Source: Sphingomonas psychrotolerans (GTDB lineage Bacteria; Pseudomonadota; Alphaproteobacteria; Sphingomonadales; Sphingomonadaceae). From it: DNA of 64,000 nucleotides. The stretch covers positions 62,001 through 126,000 of the forward strand of contig NZ_CP024924.1 of assembly GCF_002796605.1 (NCBI RefSeq), written 5' to 3'. How positions within the stretch are numbered: the stretch's first letter is position 1; the number at the start of each line of letters is the position of its first letter. Shown here one piece after another: positions 25,317-36,202 of this stretch. Made by a program: the position numbers and the translations under genes. Below the pieces are notes generated by a model, which saw only the letters and a list, made by a program, of their open reading frames with translations, searched no databases and was not told where the DNA came from.

Positions 25317-27050
25317 ATGCGCCACAACATCGTCATCACTGAATCTCAGACACAAGTTACCACTGTCGATACACTTCGAGACCCGCAGACCAGTTCTATG
25401 CTGTCGAGCATTGCTTTGATACTCGACTCGAAAAGGCCCGCGAACCTGCGTCGCAGTTTCCGCTACCTCGCCACTTTTACGTTTTCGTCGTTCGCAATGA
25501 CCGCTTGCGCCGCCTCCCAAGAAAACCCGGGTGCAGCATCCGATGGGAATTGGGCGTCGTACAACCGGACCTTGGCCGGGGACAGATTTTCGCCTCTCGC
25601 TGATATCACCCGGGAGAACGTCGGGTCGCTCGTCCGCAAGTGCGAGTATGCCCTGTCAGAGCCGTCATCTTTTCAAACCGGCCCGCTCGCGATCGATGGG
25701 GTCCTCTACTTCACCACCCCCGGTGGTTCGTTCGCAGTTGATGCCGGGACCTGCAAGGAACGCTGGCACATCACGCATCCGGTGCCGACTGGAGAAGGTG
25801 TCATCACCGCTAACCGCGGCTTCGCGTATCATGACGGGGTCCTGTTCCGCGGAACGATGGAGGGTCATGTCCTCGCGATCTCTCCGAAGGATGGTCGCAC
25901 GCTCTGGGATGTTCAGATCCCTGACGCCGGGCCCGGGGTCAGCATCCCGATGGCGCCGATCGCCGCTGACGGTAAGGTGTTCATCGGCAATGCTGGCGGC
26001 GACCGCGCGAATGTGACCGGCCACGCCTACGCGTTCGATGCGAAGACCGGCAAGATGCTCTGGCGTTTCGAGGTCGTGCCCGACACCCCCGAGATCCGCG
26101 CAACCTGGAAGATGCCGAAAGGTAACCCTCTGTCTGGCGGTGGGATTTGGACCTCGCTCACCTATGACGAAGCAGCCGGCGTCGTCTACGTTCCGACAGG
26201 CAATCCCGCTCCGGACTTCGACGGCGAGCTTCGACAGGGTGATAACCTTTACGTCAATTCAGTCATTGCCATCGACGGGAAGACCGGCCGGCGGATCGCC
26301 CACAATCAGGTCGTGAAGCAGGACTACCACGACTGGGGTCTGAGCGGCCCCCCGGCGCTGTTCACCACCGCTGGGGGCAAGCGCGTCGTCGCCTCTGCGA
26401 ACAAGGATGGCATGCTGTCAGTGCTCGATCGCGGCGATCTGAAATCAGGTCTCCCGCTCCTCTACGGGCAGCCAACAACAACCCGCAAGAATGTGGATGT
26501 GCCGCTGTCGCGCGAGCGAGCCACGGAATTCTGTCCGGGCATGTTCGGCGGGAGTGAGTGGAATGGCGCGGCCTTCAGTCCCAAGCTCAATACGATATTC
26601 GTGGGTGCGGTGGATTGGTGTTCACGCGTGACGCTGACGCCCAAGGACGCACCTGTGCCAAAAACGGGCGACATCTGGCTCGGCATCAAGGAGCCTATGA
26701 CCGAGGCGATGATGCCGTGGTCGACTGCTCGCGGCTGGCTTACCGCCTACGACGCGGACACTGGTGCCGTGCGTTGGAAACTTGAGGCACCGAAACCGGT
26801 TCTCGGCGGGGTTACCCCCACTGCCGGCGGCCTTGTCTTCGCCTCTGACCTGGCCGGCAACTTTTTCGCCGTGGATGCCACCAGCGGCAAGAAGCTTTGG
26901 AACGAGCAGGTCGGACAGCCGATCGGCGGCGGCATCATCACCTACCGCGTCGGAGACAAACAGCTTGTAGCAGCGGCAATCGGAAACGGCGGCGGAGCTT
27001 GGCCCGCACCCGTCACACGCACCAGCATCGTTGTCTACGGTTTGAAGTAG
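25317..27050 (+). CDS. PQQ-dependent dehydrogenase-like quinoprotein, probable lipoprotein
   Basis: 577 residues. After a long basic head comes a hydrophobic stretch ending in AMTAC, a fair lipobox, so the mature protein may be anchored from Cys onward at the periplasmic side. The rest is an eight-bladed propeller with tryptophan-docking repeats such as AYDADTGAVRWKLEAP, AVDATSGKKLWNEQV and AISPKDGRTLWDV. Compared with methanol/ethanol dehydrogenases, the catalytic HDxWDxD region is reduced to QDYHDWGLSGPPAL, there is no adjacent Cys-Cys pair, and no haem motif CxxCH. It is therefore quinoprotein-like, and alcohol oxidation is not certain. AAGGGGG precedes the ATG. The pqq operon downstream supports PQQ as cofactor. 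Confidence 0.86.
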   Translation: MRHNIVITESQTQVTTVDTLRDPQTSSMLSSIALILDSKRPANLRRSFRYLATFTFSSFAMTACAASQENPGAASDGNWASYNRTLAGDRFSPLADITRENVGSLVRKCEYALSEPSSFQTGPLAIDGVLYFTTPGGSFAVDAGTCKERWHITHPVPTGEGVITANRGFAYHDGVLFRGTMEGHVLAISPKDGRTLWDVQIPDAGPGVSIPMAPIAADGKVFIGNAGGDRANVTGHAYAFDAKTGKMLWRFEVVPDTPEIRATWKMPKGNPLSGGGIWTSLTYDEAAGVVYVPTGNPAPDFDGELRQGDNLYVNSVIAIDGKTGRRIAHNQVVKQDYHDWGLSGPPALFTTAGGKRVVASANKDGMLSVLDRGDLKSGLPLLYGQPTTTRKNVDVPLSRERATEFCPGMFGGSEWNGAAFSPKLNTIFVGAVDWCSRVTLTPKDAPVPKTGDIWLGIKEPMTEAMMPWSTARGWLTAYDADTGAVRWKLEAPKPVLGGVTPTAGGLVFASDLAGNFFAVDATSGKKLWNEQVGQPIGGGIITYRVGDKQLVAAAIGNGGGAWPAPVTRTSIVVYGLK

Positions 27051-27185
27051 CGCGCGTTACGCCCACCGTTCACGTGGCCGAGGCGGATGCTCCACTGCAA
27101 CCCACCTCGACCATCTAAGACTTCGGACGGTGGGCCGTTTTCCTTCGTATCATCGAAGCCCAGTAACGAGCCTCAGGATCTCATC

Positions 27186-28022
27186 GTGACGACCCAACCT
27201 CTTCCAACGTACTTCGTGAGCCATGGCGGCGGCCCTTGGCCCTACATGGACGGCGAGTTTCGGCGGCGTTTCGATGAGCTCGAAGGCTCACTCGTTCGGA
27301 TGCGCGCTGAACTCGACAACATGCCGAAGGCTGTGCTGGTGGTCTCAGGCCACTGGGAAAAGGAAGCATTCACTCTGTCGTCTGCCGCGCGACCGGGCAT
27401 GGAATACGATTATTACGGATTTCCCCCCCACCTCTACGAAATCGCCTACCGCTCCCCCGGCTCACCAGCACTGGCCGAGCGGGCGGCCGGGTTGTTGGCG
27501 GCTCGAGGGCTCCCTACCGATCTCGACCCTCAGCGCGGCTTTGATCACGGCACCTTCAGCATCATGAAGCCCCTCTATCCCGAGGAGGATGTTCCTCTCG
27601 TCCAGGTCTCACTACATGCCAGCTTCGACCCAGCCCTGCATATCGCCGCTGGTAAGGCTCTCGCCCCCTTGCGAGACGAGGGCGTTCTGATCATTGGCAG
27701 CGGGCTCAGTTACCATAATCTGCAAGCTATGCAGACGGGAGCCGGGCACGAACCTTCCCGACAGTTTGACGCGTGGTTGCGGGAAACGGTGCTCGACACG
27801 CCGCCTCACGAGCGCGAGAGGCGACTGGTACAATGGACTGGGGCTCCCTCTGCCCGCGCGGTACATCCGCGCGAGGATCACCTCCTGCCGCTGATGGTCG
27901 TGGCCGGAGCGGCGGGCACCGAACCTGCCTCCCTTAGCTACCACCAATCGGATTTCTTCGGGGGCCTATCGGTTTCGAGCTTTCGCTTCGGCGAACCCCC
28001 TCTCGAAGGAAACAACCTATGA
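27186..28022 (+). CDS. LigB-family (class III) extradiol dioxygenase, DODA type
   Basis: 278 residues from a GTG preceded by AGGA. Metal-ligand histidines of the family lie in FVSHGGGPW, VVSGHWEKEA and FDHGTFSIMKPLYP, with a further His in GSGLSYHNL. DODA-type proteins cleave catechols with Zn or Fe and include 4,5-DOPA dioxygenase (ygiD) and aromatic-ring cleavage enzymes. It follows the quinoprotein by 135 bases and its stop overlaps the next start as ATGA, so the three genes probably form one unit for an aromatic substrate. Confidence 0.88.
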   Translation: MTTQPLPTYFVSHGGGPWPYMDGEFRRRFDELEGSLVRMRAELDNMPKAVLVVSGHWEKEAFTLSSAARPGMEYDYYGFPPHLYEIAYRSPGSPALAERAAGLLAARGLPTDLDPQRGFDHGTFSIMKPLYPEEDVPLVQVSLHASFDPALHIAAGKALAPLRDEGVLIIGSGLSYHNLQAMQTGAGHEPSRQFDAWLRETVLDTPPHERERRLVQWTGAPSARAVHPREDHLLPLMVVAGAAGTEPASLSYHQSDFFGGLSVSSFRFGEPPLEGNNL

Positions 28023-28999
28023 TCTGCTCGCCTCACATCATGAGCGTCCAGCACGCGAAACGTCAGATTCCATTTCTCGCGCTCATGGCGGCCGCAATCG
28101 CCGCCGGAGCCTCCGGTTGCGCTGCGCAGCCCGGACCCTCGCGCTCCGAGATAGTAATCGACGGCCCGAGATCCTTTCCTGAAAACATCACCTCGACCAA
28201 AGACGGAACCATCATCACCGGCTCGGTCGGGTCGGGTGGAATCTTCAGGGCGGTGCCAGGAGCGGCAGTTGCGACGCAATGGATAGCGGCCGGTGACAAC
28301 GGTCTTCTCGACACGTTCGGAGTTTTGGCCGACGAAGCCTCCAACATTCTTTGGGTCTGCTCTTCGCGCCTCGATCCTGCGGCCCCGGGACAGGTTACAG
28401 CCAAGCCGGCGGTCTTTAGATACGATCTCAAGACTGGCGCCTTCCGCAGCAAACATCCGCTGCCCGGCGGCAGCGGGCTATGCAACGATATCGCCATCGG
28501 GCCGGACAAGGCCGCATATGTCGCCGATACTGCCGGCGGGCGCATCCTGCGCCTGGCTGCCGACAGCCAGGAGCTAACGGAATGGTCGAGGTCGAACGAC
28601 CTTGAGGGTGCCGACGGTCTCGCCTTTCAGGACCGTCTGCTGTTCGTGAACAGCTTCACTTCCGGAAAGCTTATGCGCATCGAGCTGAAGGCCGATGGGT
28701 CTGCGGGCAAGCCGGTAGTTTTGAAAACGTCGCGCCCGCTGACACGACCAGACGGGATGCGCCGCCTGAATGCGACCCAGTTGGTCTTGGCTGAAGGTGG
28801 GGGGACCATCGACCTGCTGACCATCAAGGGCGACACTGTCGCCGTGCAGACACTCCGCTCAGGCCTAGTCGGGCCTGCTGGTGTCACAATTGTAGAGAAC
28901 ACACTCTGGGCGCTCGAATCGAAGCTCTCTCTGCGCGACAAGCCAGAGTCCGATCCTGCACCATTCAAAGCTTACGCTATCACTCTCCCCTCCCCCTGA
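28019..28999 (+). CDS. SMP-30/gluconolactonase-like propeller lipoprotein
   Basis: 326 residues. The N-terminal hydrophobic region ends in GASGCAAQ, a lipobox, giving a probable lipoprotein. The remainder has short propeller repeats: GGSGLCNDIAIGPDKAAYVADTAGGRIL, split here between NDIAIGPDKAAYVAD and GGRILRL, plus DGLAFQDRLLFVNSF and RPDGMRRLNATQLVL. The Asn-Asp and Asp positions fit the SMP-30 metal site. Family members are lactonases; a lactone hydrolysis step after ring cleavage or quinoprotein oxidation would make sense. The start overlaps the dioxygenase stop by four bases. It ends 45 bases from the convergent porin gene. Confidence 0.85.
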   Translation: MICSPHIMSVQHAKRQIPFLALMAAAIAAGASGCAAQPGPSRSEIVIDGPRSFPENITSTKDGTIITGSVGSGGIFRAVPGAAVATQWIAAGDNGLLDTFGVLADEASNILWVCSSRLDPAAPGQVTAKPAVFRYDLKTGAFRSKHPLPGGSGLCNDIAIGPDKAAYVADTAGGRILRLAADSQELTEWSRSNDLEGADGLAFQDRLLFVNSFTSGKLMRIELKADGSAGKPVVLKTSRPLTRPDGMRRLNATQLVLAEGGGTIDLLTIKGDTVAVQTLRSGLVGPAGVTIVENTLWALESKLSLRDKPESDPAPFKAYAITLPSP

Positions 29000-29043
29000 C
29001 CCGAGCTCAACCTCCGCGAACCTACGGGTGAACGCCCAACAGC

Positions 29044-30471
29044 TCAGAACCTGAAGCTCGTCGTCGCAACCACCGCGCGAATTGATCGTGCCGTGCCGGT
29101 CTCGCGGATAAATTGCTGAGGATCGAACAGACTGACCAGACCTCGGAAGCTCAGTTCCGAGTTGGCCTGCCAATCTACCGCCAACTCATATTGCTTGCTG
29201 ACGAAGCGAGCCCTGCTCCCGGCACCACTCCGCTCCAGGAACCCTGGCATGTTGTAGATCCCGTCGCGTGTGCTCGCGCGCCAATAGCCACCACCGTCGA
29301 ACGAGATCGCCACACGTTCCCAAGGATGCACGGTCAGCGAAGATCGAACATGAATGAGGTTGCGAGGACCGATCGGCGACTGCGTCACGAAATACTGGCC
29401 TCTTGGGAATAGTGGATTCATCGTTCCAAGTTTATCATCCGCCGGGTCGCGATCGCCGGAGGCATAGTCCAGCGTAAACGCAAGCATCGGCTTCAAGGTC
29501 GAACCCGAAAAGCTATAGCTTACCTCTGATCCCACCCCGAAAGCCTGGACCTGCTTGTCGGCGAACGACCCGCGTTGGACGGCGCCTTCGAGGTTCCAGG
29601 ACCAATTGCCGCGTTTACCGAAGAAACGGCTGCCAACTGTGTGGACCATCAAGCGGCCAGCGCCTTGATCTACCCGTGCGTCACGGTCGCGGAGGCCCAA
29701 ATAATAAAGGTCGACGCCGCTCGCGCGGCTCCGGTCCAGCCACTGCGTCGCATACACTCCCCACACCGCTTGCTTGTTTGAGCTGCGGTCGTTCATGTCG
29801 CCCGCTCGTGTATCAACCGGTCTGACGTACAGCATTCTTAACTGTTGCGCTTCTGCCGAAAACGCGACGTCCGCTCCGTCGAAAGGCTGGAGGATGTTGG
29901 GTCCGTAGCGGGAGTCGATGAATCGGCCTGCACCTAGCGAGAAGACCTTACGTCCGGCGGAAACACTCAGACTGACGTCTTCCGCAAGCCGAAGATCGAC
30001 CTCTAGGAATGCCTGCAGCGCGTCAGTGCCGCTCGTATCGACGGGGCTTAGAGGGCGGTCGGCGCCCGAAATCGCAGAGAAGACCGGCTGAATGAACATC
30101 CTCGCATTTTTGAGGTGCAGGTCCGCGTAGGGCATGAATCGGTGCCAGACATAGCTGTCATCCGGCCGTGATCCCCAGTTGGGGCTTCGGAAGCCTTCGT
30201 ACCGGACGCGTGCTTCGAGTCCGGACGTCAGATAGCTCGATCCATCGTCACTCAAAGGTATATACTTGAATTTCTCTGTCCAATGGCCAGTCCGTTTGGA
30301 TGGATCATCGAGATAGGACCAGTCTTCAGTATGGCGCTCCGGAGTCACTTCGGGTGTCTGGCGTTCATTCGCGGTCACCTGCGCATGCGCACTAAGTGGC
30401 GAAATCGCTACTGCTACCGCTAGGCGCGCGCAGATGAGACTGACCATTGGGATCAGAGAGGAGGGCGGCAA
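29044..30471 (-). CDS. Outer-membrane porin of the alginate-export family (second copy)
   Basis: 475 residues, paralogue of the porin at 19517, sharing HTEDWSYLDDPSKRTGHW, LTSGLEARVRYEGF, RKVFSLGAGRFIDSRYG and the terminal TSFRF. A signal peptide ends at SAHAQV. The TTG at 30471 has GGGAT upstream; the ATG at 30447 gives a more ordinary signal peptide and is equally possible. The two copies each sit in a different catabolic module, suggesting each serves a different solute. Confidence 0.88.
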   Translation of the reverse strand: MPPSSLIPMVSLICARLAVAVAISPLSAHAQVTANERQTPEVTPERHTEDWSYLDDPSKRTGHWTEKFKYIPLSDDGSSYLTSGLEARVRYEGFRSPNWGSRPDDSYVWHRFMPYADLHLKNARMFIQPVFSAISGADRPLSPVDTSGTDALQAFLEVDLRLAEDVSLSVSAGRKVFSLGAGRFIDSRYGPNILQPFDGADVAFSAEAQQLRMLYVRPVDTRAGDMNDRSSNKQAVWGVYATQWLDRSRASGVDLYYLGLRDRDARVDQGAGRLMVHTVGSRFFGKRGNWSWNLEGAVQRGSFADKQVQAFGVGSEVSYSFSGSTLKPMLAFTLDYASGDRDPADDKLGTMNPLFPRGQYFVTQSPIGPRNLIHVRSSLTVHPWERVAISFDGGGYWRASTRDGIYNMPGFLERSGAGSRARFVSKQYELAVDWQANSELSFRGLVSLFDPQQFIRETGTARSIRAVVATTSFRF

Positions 30472-31193
30472 GACTATCGATCCCTATTTTTCGCTTAACG
30501 CCCTCGCGGCCATTTCTTTCTCAAGGTACCCCCGGAGACCCGAGCTCATCCCTCCTCCACTCTGCAGGGGTCGGGGGCGAGATCGCTAAAAGCTGCTGGA
30601 CCTCTGACTAAGAATGCCATGGCGCCTCGAACCGCGTTAGCTCCACCATTCGTCGTTCTCTGTCGCACGATTCGGAACGCCGCCACGGACTCCTCTCGTC
30701 ACGAACTTCGGATCGTACAGATATGCGATGCGCCGCTCAGTGAGGGGAGCCGGCAGTCCGAGTATCAGTGACTGATGTTTGCAGAGGAGCCGCGGGCTGG
30801 GCTGACGATTGCTCTCGGCACGTCGGCCGACGCGGTTTCGGTCTCTGCAGGTCCGGCAGAACCGCGACTACGTCCGTTACTACCGTTCCTCCCGGTCCAG
30901 GACGAACAAGCGCGGCAACGGCGCCTGTCCTTCCAATGAGAACCGTCGGCTTCTGTCACGATCCGCCATGGCGAAAGTGTGGGGCTCACCAGTAGATATG
31001 AGGCGCGAACGCGACACGTGCTACCCGCCCAGCGTTCCGCCAACTGTGACAGAGAGTACACGGTATCGGCGCTACCGCCGCACCTGACGAAGTGTCATTG
31101 TCAGCGTGCGTGTGATCGGCCCCCGAGCTGCTGCCACATTCTGTGGGATGGCAGTGGCACTGTCCCGCGCCAGCAACCTGATGGAGCAAGCTC
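30472..31193 (-). other. Gene-poor stretch with one decayed gene end
   Basis: About 720 bases between the porin and pqqA. On the minus strand the frame ending at the TAA of 30637-30639 reads like a genuine protein C-terminus (LPAPLTERRIAYLYDPKF, then VPNRATENDEWWS), but it has no start: another frame holds the upstream part to about 31061. I read it as a remnant of an unrecognised gene. A near copy of the TGCGACACA motif (one mismatch) is at 30659-30667. The pqqA promoter must lie within the last 200 bases; I see no clear -35/-10 pair. Confidence 0.35.
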
Positions 31194-31277
31194 ATGACCT
31201 GGAACACACCCAAGATTGTCGAAATCGCCCTGGGCGCGGAAATCAACTGCTACGCCTCTGCCGAGCTGAACGCCTGA
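31194..31277 (+). CDS. pqqA: PQQ precursor peptide PqqA
   Basis: A 27-residue peptide starting MTWNTPKIVEIALGAEIN, with the conserved Glu16 and Tyr20 in the E-x3-Y spacing (GAEINCYASAEL). These two side chains are joined by PqqE and become the PQQ skeleton. GGAG lies at a good distance upstream. It is immediately followed by pqqB (7-base gap), which starts the rest of the operon. Its shortness makes it easy to miss. Confidence 0.94.
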   Translation: MTWNTPKIVEIALGAEINCYASAELNA

Positions 31278-31284
31278 AATATCA

Positions 31285-32184
31285 GTGCAGGTTTTGGTCC
31301 TGGGGTCCGCTGCTGGCGGTGGTTTTCCCCAGTGGAATTCCGATGCTCCCGGTTGTCGCCGCGCCCGCGCTGGCGATCCTGCGGCGCTCCCCAGGACTCA
31401 AGCCGGCCTGGCCATCAGCGCGGACGGCAATCAGTGGATTCTTCTCAACGCATCGCCAGACCTTCGCGAGCAACTCAACCGCACGCCTAAGCTGCACCCT
31501 CGCGACGGAATGCGCTCCAGCCCCATCGCTGCAGTTGTCCTGTCTGGCGGCGATGTGGACGTGATTGCCGGCCTCCTGACATTGAGAGAGCGCCACGCGT
31601 TCACCCTTCTTGCGACACCGCGCGTCCACGGATTTCTCGATGCCAACCCGATCTTCGACGTACTTGGGCGGGACATCGTGGCAAGGCAGGCGTTGGAGCT
31701 GAACGCTCGAGCAACCGAGTACGGCTGCACCCTCGAGCTGTTTTCCGTCCCGGGGAAGGTGCCGCTCTTCTTGGAAGAGGCTGATACGATGCCGACCATC
31801 CAAGTCGACGAAACGACCGTTGGCGTGCTGGTGTCGGACGGGCGGCATCGAGTCTTCTATATCCCTGGCTGTGCAGCCATGACGAACGAGCTAGCCTCGC
31901 GGCTGAACGGCGCGGACATGGTGTTCTTCGACGGCACGCTTTGGCGCGACGATGAGATGGTCGCCGCGAATCTCGGTAGCAAAACGGGCCGAAGGATGGG
32001 GCATATGAGTCTCTCCGGGCCTGATGGCACGCTGGCAGCATTCCAATCGATCACGGTGCGCCGCAAGATAATCATTCACATGAACAACTCGAACCCTGTC
32101 CTGCTGGCGGACTCGCTCGAGCGAGCCGAAGCGGAGGCTGCTGGCTGGATAATCGCCGAGGACGGCATGGAGTTTTCGCTTTGA
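31285..32184 (+). CDS. pqqB: PQQ biosynthesis protein PqqB
   Basis: 299 residues from a GTG, with a metallo-beta-lactamase-like fold: VLGSAAGGGFPQWN at the N-terminus, LNASPDLREQL, SGGDVDVIAGLLTLRE and IHMNNSNPVL. PqqB hydroxylates the tyrosine-derived part of the intermediate in vitro (established for the family). The stop overlaps the pqqC start. Confidence 0.94.
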   Translation: MQVLVLGSAAGGGFPQWNSDAPGCRRARAGDPAALPRTQAGLAISADGNQWILLNASPDLREQLNRTPKLHPRDGMRSSPIAAVVLSGGDVDVIAGLLTLRERHAFTLLATPRVHGFLDANPIFDVLGRDIVARQALELNARATEYGCTLELFSVPGKVPLFLEEADTMPTIQVDETTVGVLVSDGRHRVFYIPGCAAMTNELASRLNGADMVFFDGTLWRDDEMVAANLGSKTGRRMGHMSLSGPDGTLAAFQSITVRRKIIIHMNNSNPVLLADSLERAEAEAAGWIIAEDGMEFSL

Positions 32185-32915
32185 GTGCGGTGATGTCCCC
32201 TGACGCGCTAGAAGCCGCGCTCCGCGCGATCGGCGCTGAACGGTATCACAGCCTCCACCCTTTCCATCAGCTGCTCCACTCCGGTGAACTCACCCGCGGT
32301 CAGGTACAGGCGTGGGCGCTCAACCGCTACTATTACCAGGCAAGCATACCAACCAAGGATGCGATGCTGATGGCGCGCCTCCCCTCTGCTGCGCAACGCC
32401 GTGAGTGGCGTCGGCGCATCGAGGACCACGACGGTGATGGCGACACGCCGGGAGGCATAGAACGCTGGCTGAAGCTGGCCGAAGGGGTTGGGCTTGATAG
32501 GGCCCTGGTGGAAAGCGCTGGCGGCATCCTCCCCGAGACGCGTTTTGCCGTGGACGCTTACGTCCATTTCGTTCGGGATCGCACGCTGCTGGAAGCGATC
32601 GCATCTTCGCTCACGGAGTTGTTTGCGCCGGCAATCATCGCAGAGCGTGTCTCGGGCATGTTGAAGCACTACGACTTCATAACCCGCGAGACACTGGCCT
32701 ATTTCACGCCCCGGCTCACCCAGGCGCCGCAGGACAGCGCTTGGGCCCTCGCCTATGTCAGGTCGGAGGCAGTCACCTTAGAGAAGCAAGCAGCGGTGCT
32801 AGCGGCGCTCCGGTTCAAATGCGACGTGCTATGGTCTCAGCTGGACGGCCTTTACTATGCCTATGTCGCTCCCGGTTTTGTACCGCCCGGCGCATTCGTA
32901 CCGGACGCCGCATGA
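32181..32915 (+). CDS. pqqC: Pyrroloquinoline-quinone synthase PqqC
   Basis: 244 residues, TENA/haem-oxygenase-like fold: RYHSLHPFHQLLHSGELTRG, WALNRYYYQASIPTKDAM, RIEDHDGD, KHYDFITRETLAYFTPRL. It performs the final oxidation and ring closure without a metal or cofactor. The TTG start overlaps the pqqB stop (TTGA), preceded by TGGAG; an ATG twelve bases further is an alternative. Confidence 0.94.
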   Translation: MSAVMSPDALEAALRAIGAERYHSLHPFHQLLHSGELTRGQVQAWALNRYYYQASIPTKDAMLMARLPSAAQRREWRRRIEDHDGDGDTPGGIERWLKLAEGVGLDRALVESAGGILPETRFAVDAYVHFVRDRTLLEAIASSLTELFAPAIIAERVSGMLKHYDFITRETLAYFTPRLTQAPQDSAWALAYVRSEAVTLEKQAAVLAALRFKCDVLWSQLDGLYYAYVAPGFVPPGAFVPDAA

Positions 32916-33180
32916 GCGGCGAGTCTCGCGTTCCGCGCTTCCGTCGAGGCGTCCGGTTCCGGTACGATCAGGTTCGCGGGGCTTGGGTGCTTCTAGCGCC
33001 CGAGAAGCTGTACGTGCCTGATGAAGTTGCAGTGGAAATTCTGAAGTTGGTGGATGGCGAGCGCCCAATCGCGGCGATTGCCGACGATCTCGCTTCGCGG
33101 TTCGACGCACCGCGTGAGCTCATTGTTCGGGACACGGCAGCAGCGCTGGAAGACCTGTCACTACGCGGAGCGCTGGAACT

Positions 33181-33184
<4 letters not shown>
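32912..33184 (+). CDS. pqqD: PqqA-binding chaperone PqqD
   Basis: 90 residues: RVPRFRRGVRFRYDQVRGAW, LAPEKLYVPDEVAVEILKLV, then the helix pair of the RRE fold. PqqD binds PqqA and presents it to PqqE. The start overlaps the pqqC stop as ATGA and its stop overlaps the pqqE start the same way. Confidence 0.94.
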
Positions 33185-35233
<2,049 letters not shown>

Positions 35234-35378
35234 GTGCCATTCGGTATCGTGGCCGGCGATGAACCTCGTCCCCTCAATCCACCCTCTCGCGGCGGATTGA
35301 ATGCTATTCGACCATGTTTCTCCAGCCGCACTCGACGTGGTTGACGCACATAGACTCACCAATCGAAAGGAAAAGCCG

Positions 35379-35777
35379 ATGTCAGAGGTCGATCTGCGCA
35401 ATTTTTTTGGACGCTACATCGCCGCGCTTAATTCGCATAACTTTCAGCAACTCAGCGAGTTCATGCATGACGACATGATCGTAAACGGACAGCCGATGAC
35501 TAGGGAGCAAATGGTTACAGTGCTCGAAGAGCACGTCGATGCCGTTCCTGATCTGATGTGGCGTCCTCAGGATCTCGCCATCGACGGCAATCAGGTTGCA
35601 GCTCGCTTCTACAATAAGGGCACCCCGATCAAAGAATGGCTCGGCTCACCGCCGAACGGCGCGACTGTCGAGTACGTCGAACACGTGTTTCACAAAATAC
35701 GAGACGGTCGCTTCGTGGAGCAGAACTTTCTCCTCGACGCTCTGGCGATACAGCAGCAGCTCAACGAGAACCCTTGA
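35379..35777 (+). CDS. SnoaL-like protein (NTF2 fold)
   Basis: 132 residues from an ATG with AAAGGAAAAG upstream. The NTF2 fold is suggested by LRNFFGRYIAALNSHNFQQL, EFMHDDMIVNGQPMTREQMV, and YVEHVFHKIRDGRFVEQNFL. SnoaL-type proteins include polyketide cyclases and carrier-like enzymes; no catalytic residues can be assigned. It stands alone 145 bases after the peptidase gene. Confidence 0.8.
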   Translation: MSEVDLRNFFGRYIAALNSHNFQQLSEFMHDDMIVNGQPMTREQMVTVLEEHVDAVPDLMWRPQDLAIDGNQVAARFYNKGTPIKEWLGSPPNGATVEYVEHVFHKIRDGRFVEQNFLLDALAIQQQLNENP

Positions 35778-35806
35778 CGCGATATGATGCGGCCTGCCGC
35801 CGGCCT

Positions 35807-36106
35807 ATGCCGCCCAACACACTCCTACGCTACCAAGTTCGAACTGCGGCGTTTGTTCTGATCACGATAGCAGCGGCTGCAACCCCCTCGGCTATCGGTA
35901 GCCAAGCGCGGATCCCCTCCAAATCCGAGCGAGCCTGACAGATACGCTCTCCTGACGAAACGGTGACCATTCCGATCGTCATGGTTCAGGAGTTTCCCTT
36001 GTTAGATGGATCCGTGGCCGGCACCGATGGCAAGTTTTTGCTCGACACTGGCATGCAGGGGGCACGCACTATCAATGACCATCGCGTGCCGATTTCCCAA
36101 GCGTAA
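35807..36106 (+). pseudogene. Truncated retropepsin-like aspartic protease
   Basis: From the ATG at 35807 a signal peptide is followed by an in-frame TGA at 35936-35938. The same frame continues with TIPIVMVQEFPLLDGS and KFLLDTGMQGARTINDHRV, where LLDTG is the aspartic protease active-site motif, then stops at TAA 36104-36106. The rest of the domain is missing. Two stops in 100 codons indicate a dead gene; there is no evidence for recoding of the TGA. Confidence 0.65.
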
Positions 36107-36158
36107 AGGGCGCACAGCGTTGTTGTCCTTTCAGCCAAACCACTTCGCGCTCACCCTT

Positions 36159-36179
36159 GACATGAGGATATAACATCTC
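36159..36179. promoter_or_regulatory. Possible Zur-like operator and promoter before the TonB receptor
   Basis: GACATG, four bases, TATAACATCTC resembles the two arms of the enterobacterial Zur box GAAATG...TATAACATTTC, but with a shorter centre. The left arm matches 5 of 6 and the right 10 of 11 bases. A perfect -35 hexamer TTGACA overlaps it at 36157-36162, although no good -10 follows at the usual distance. The site is 24 bases before the receptor start. Confidence 0.4.
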
Positions 36180-36202
36180 ATTAGGTGCCTCGGTCTATGT
36201 AG

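Noticed and set aside
35936..35938. In-frame TGA in the aspartic protease frame as possible recoding (selenocysteine)
   Set aside because: No stem-loop that would serve as a SECIS element was seen, and a second stop follows, so loss of function is simpler.
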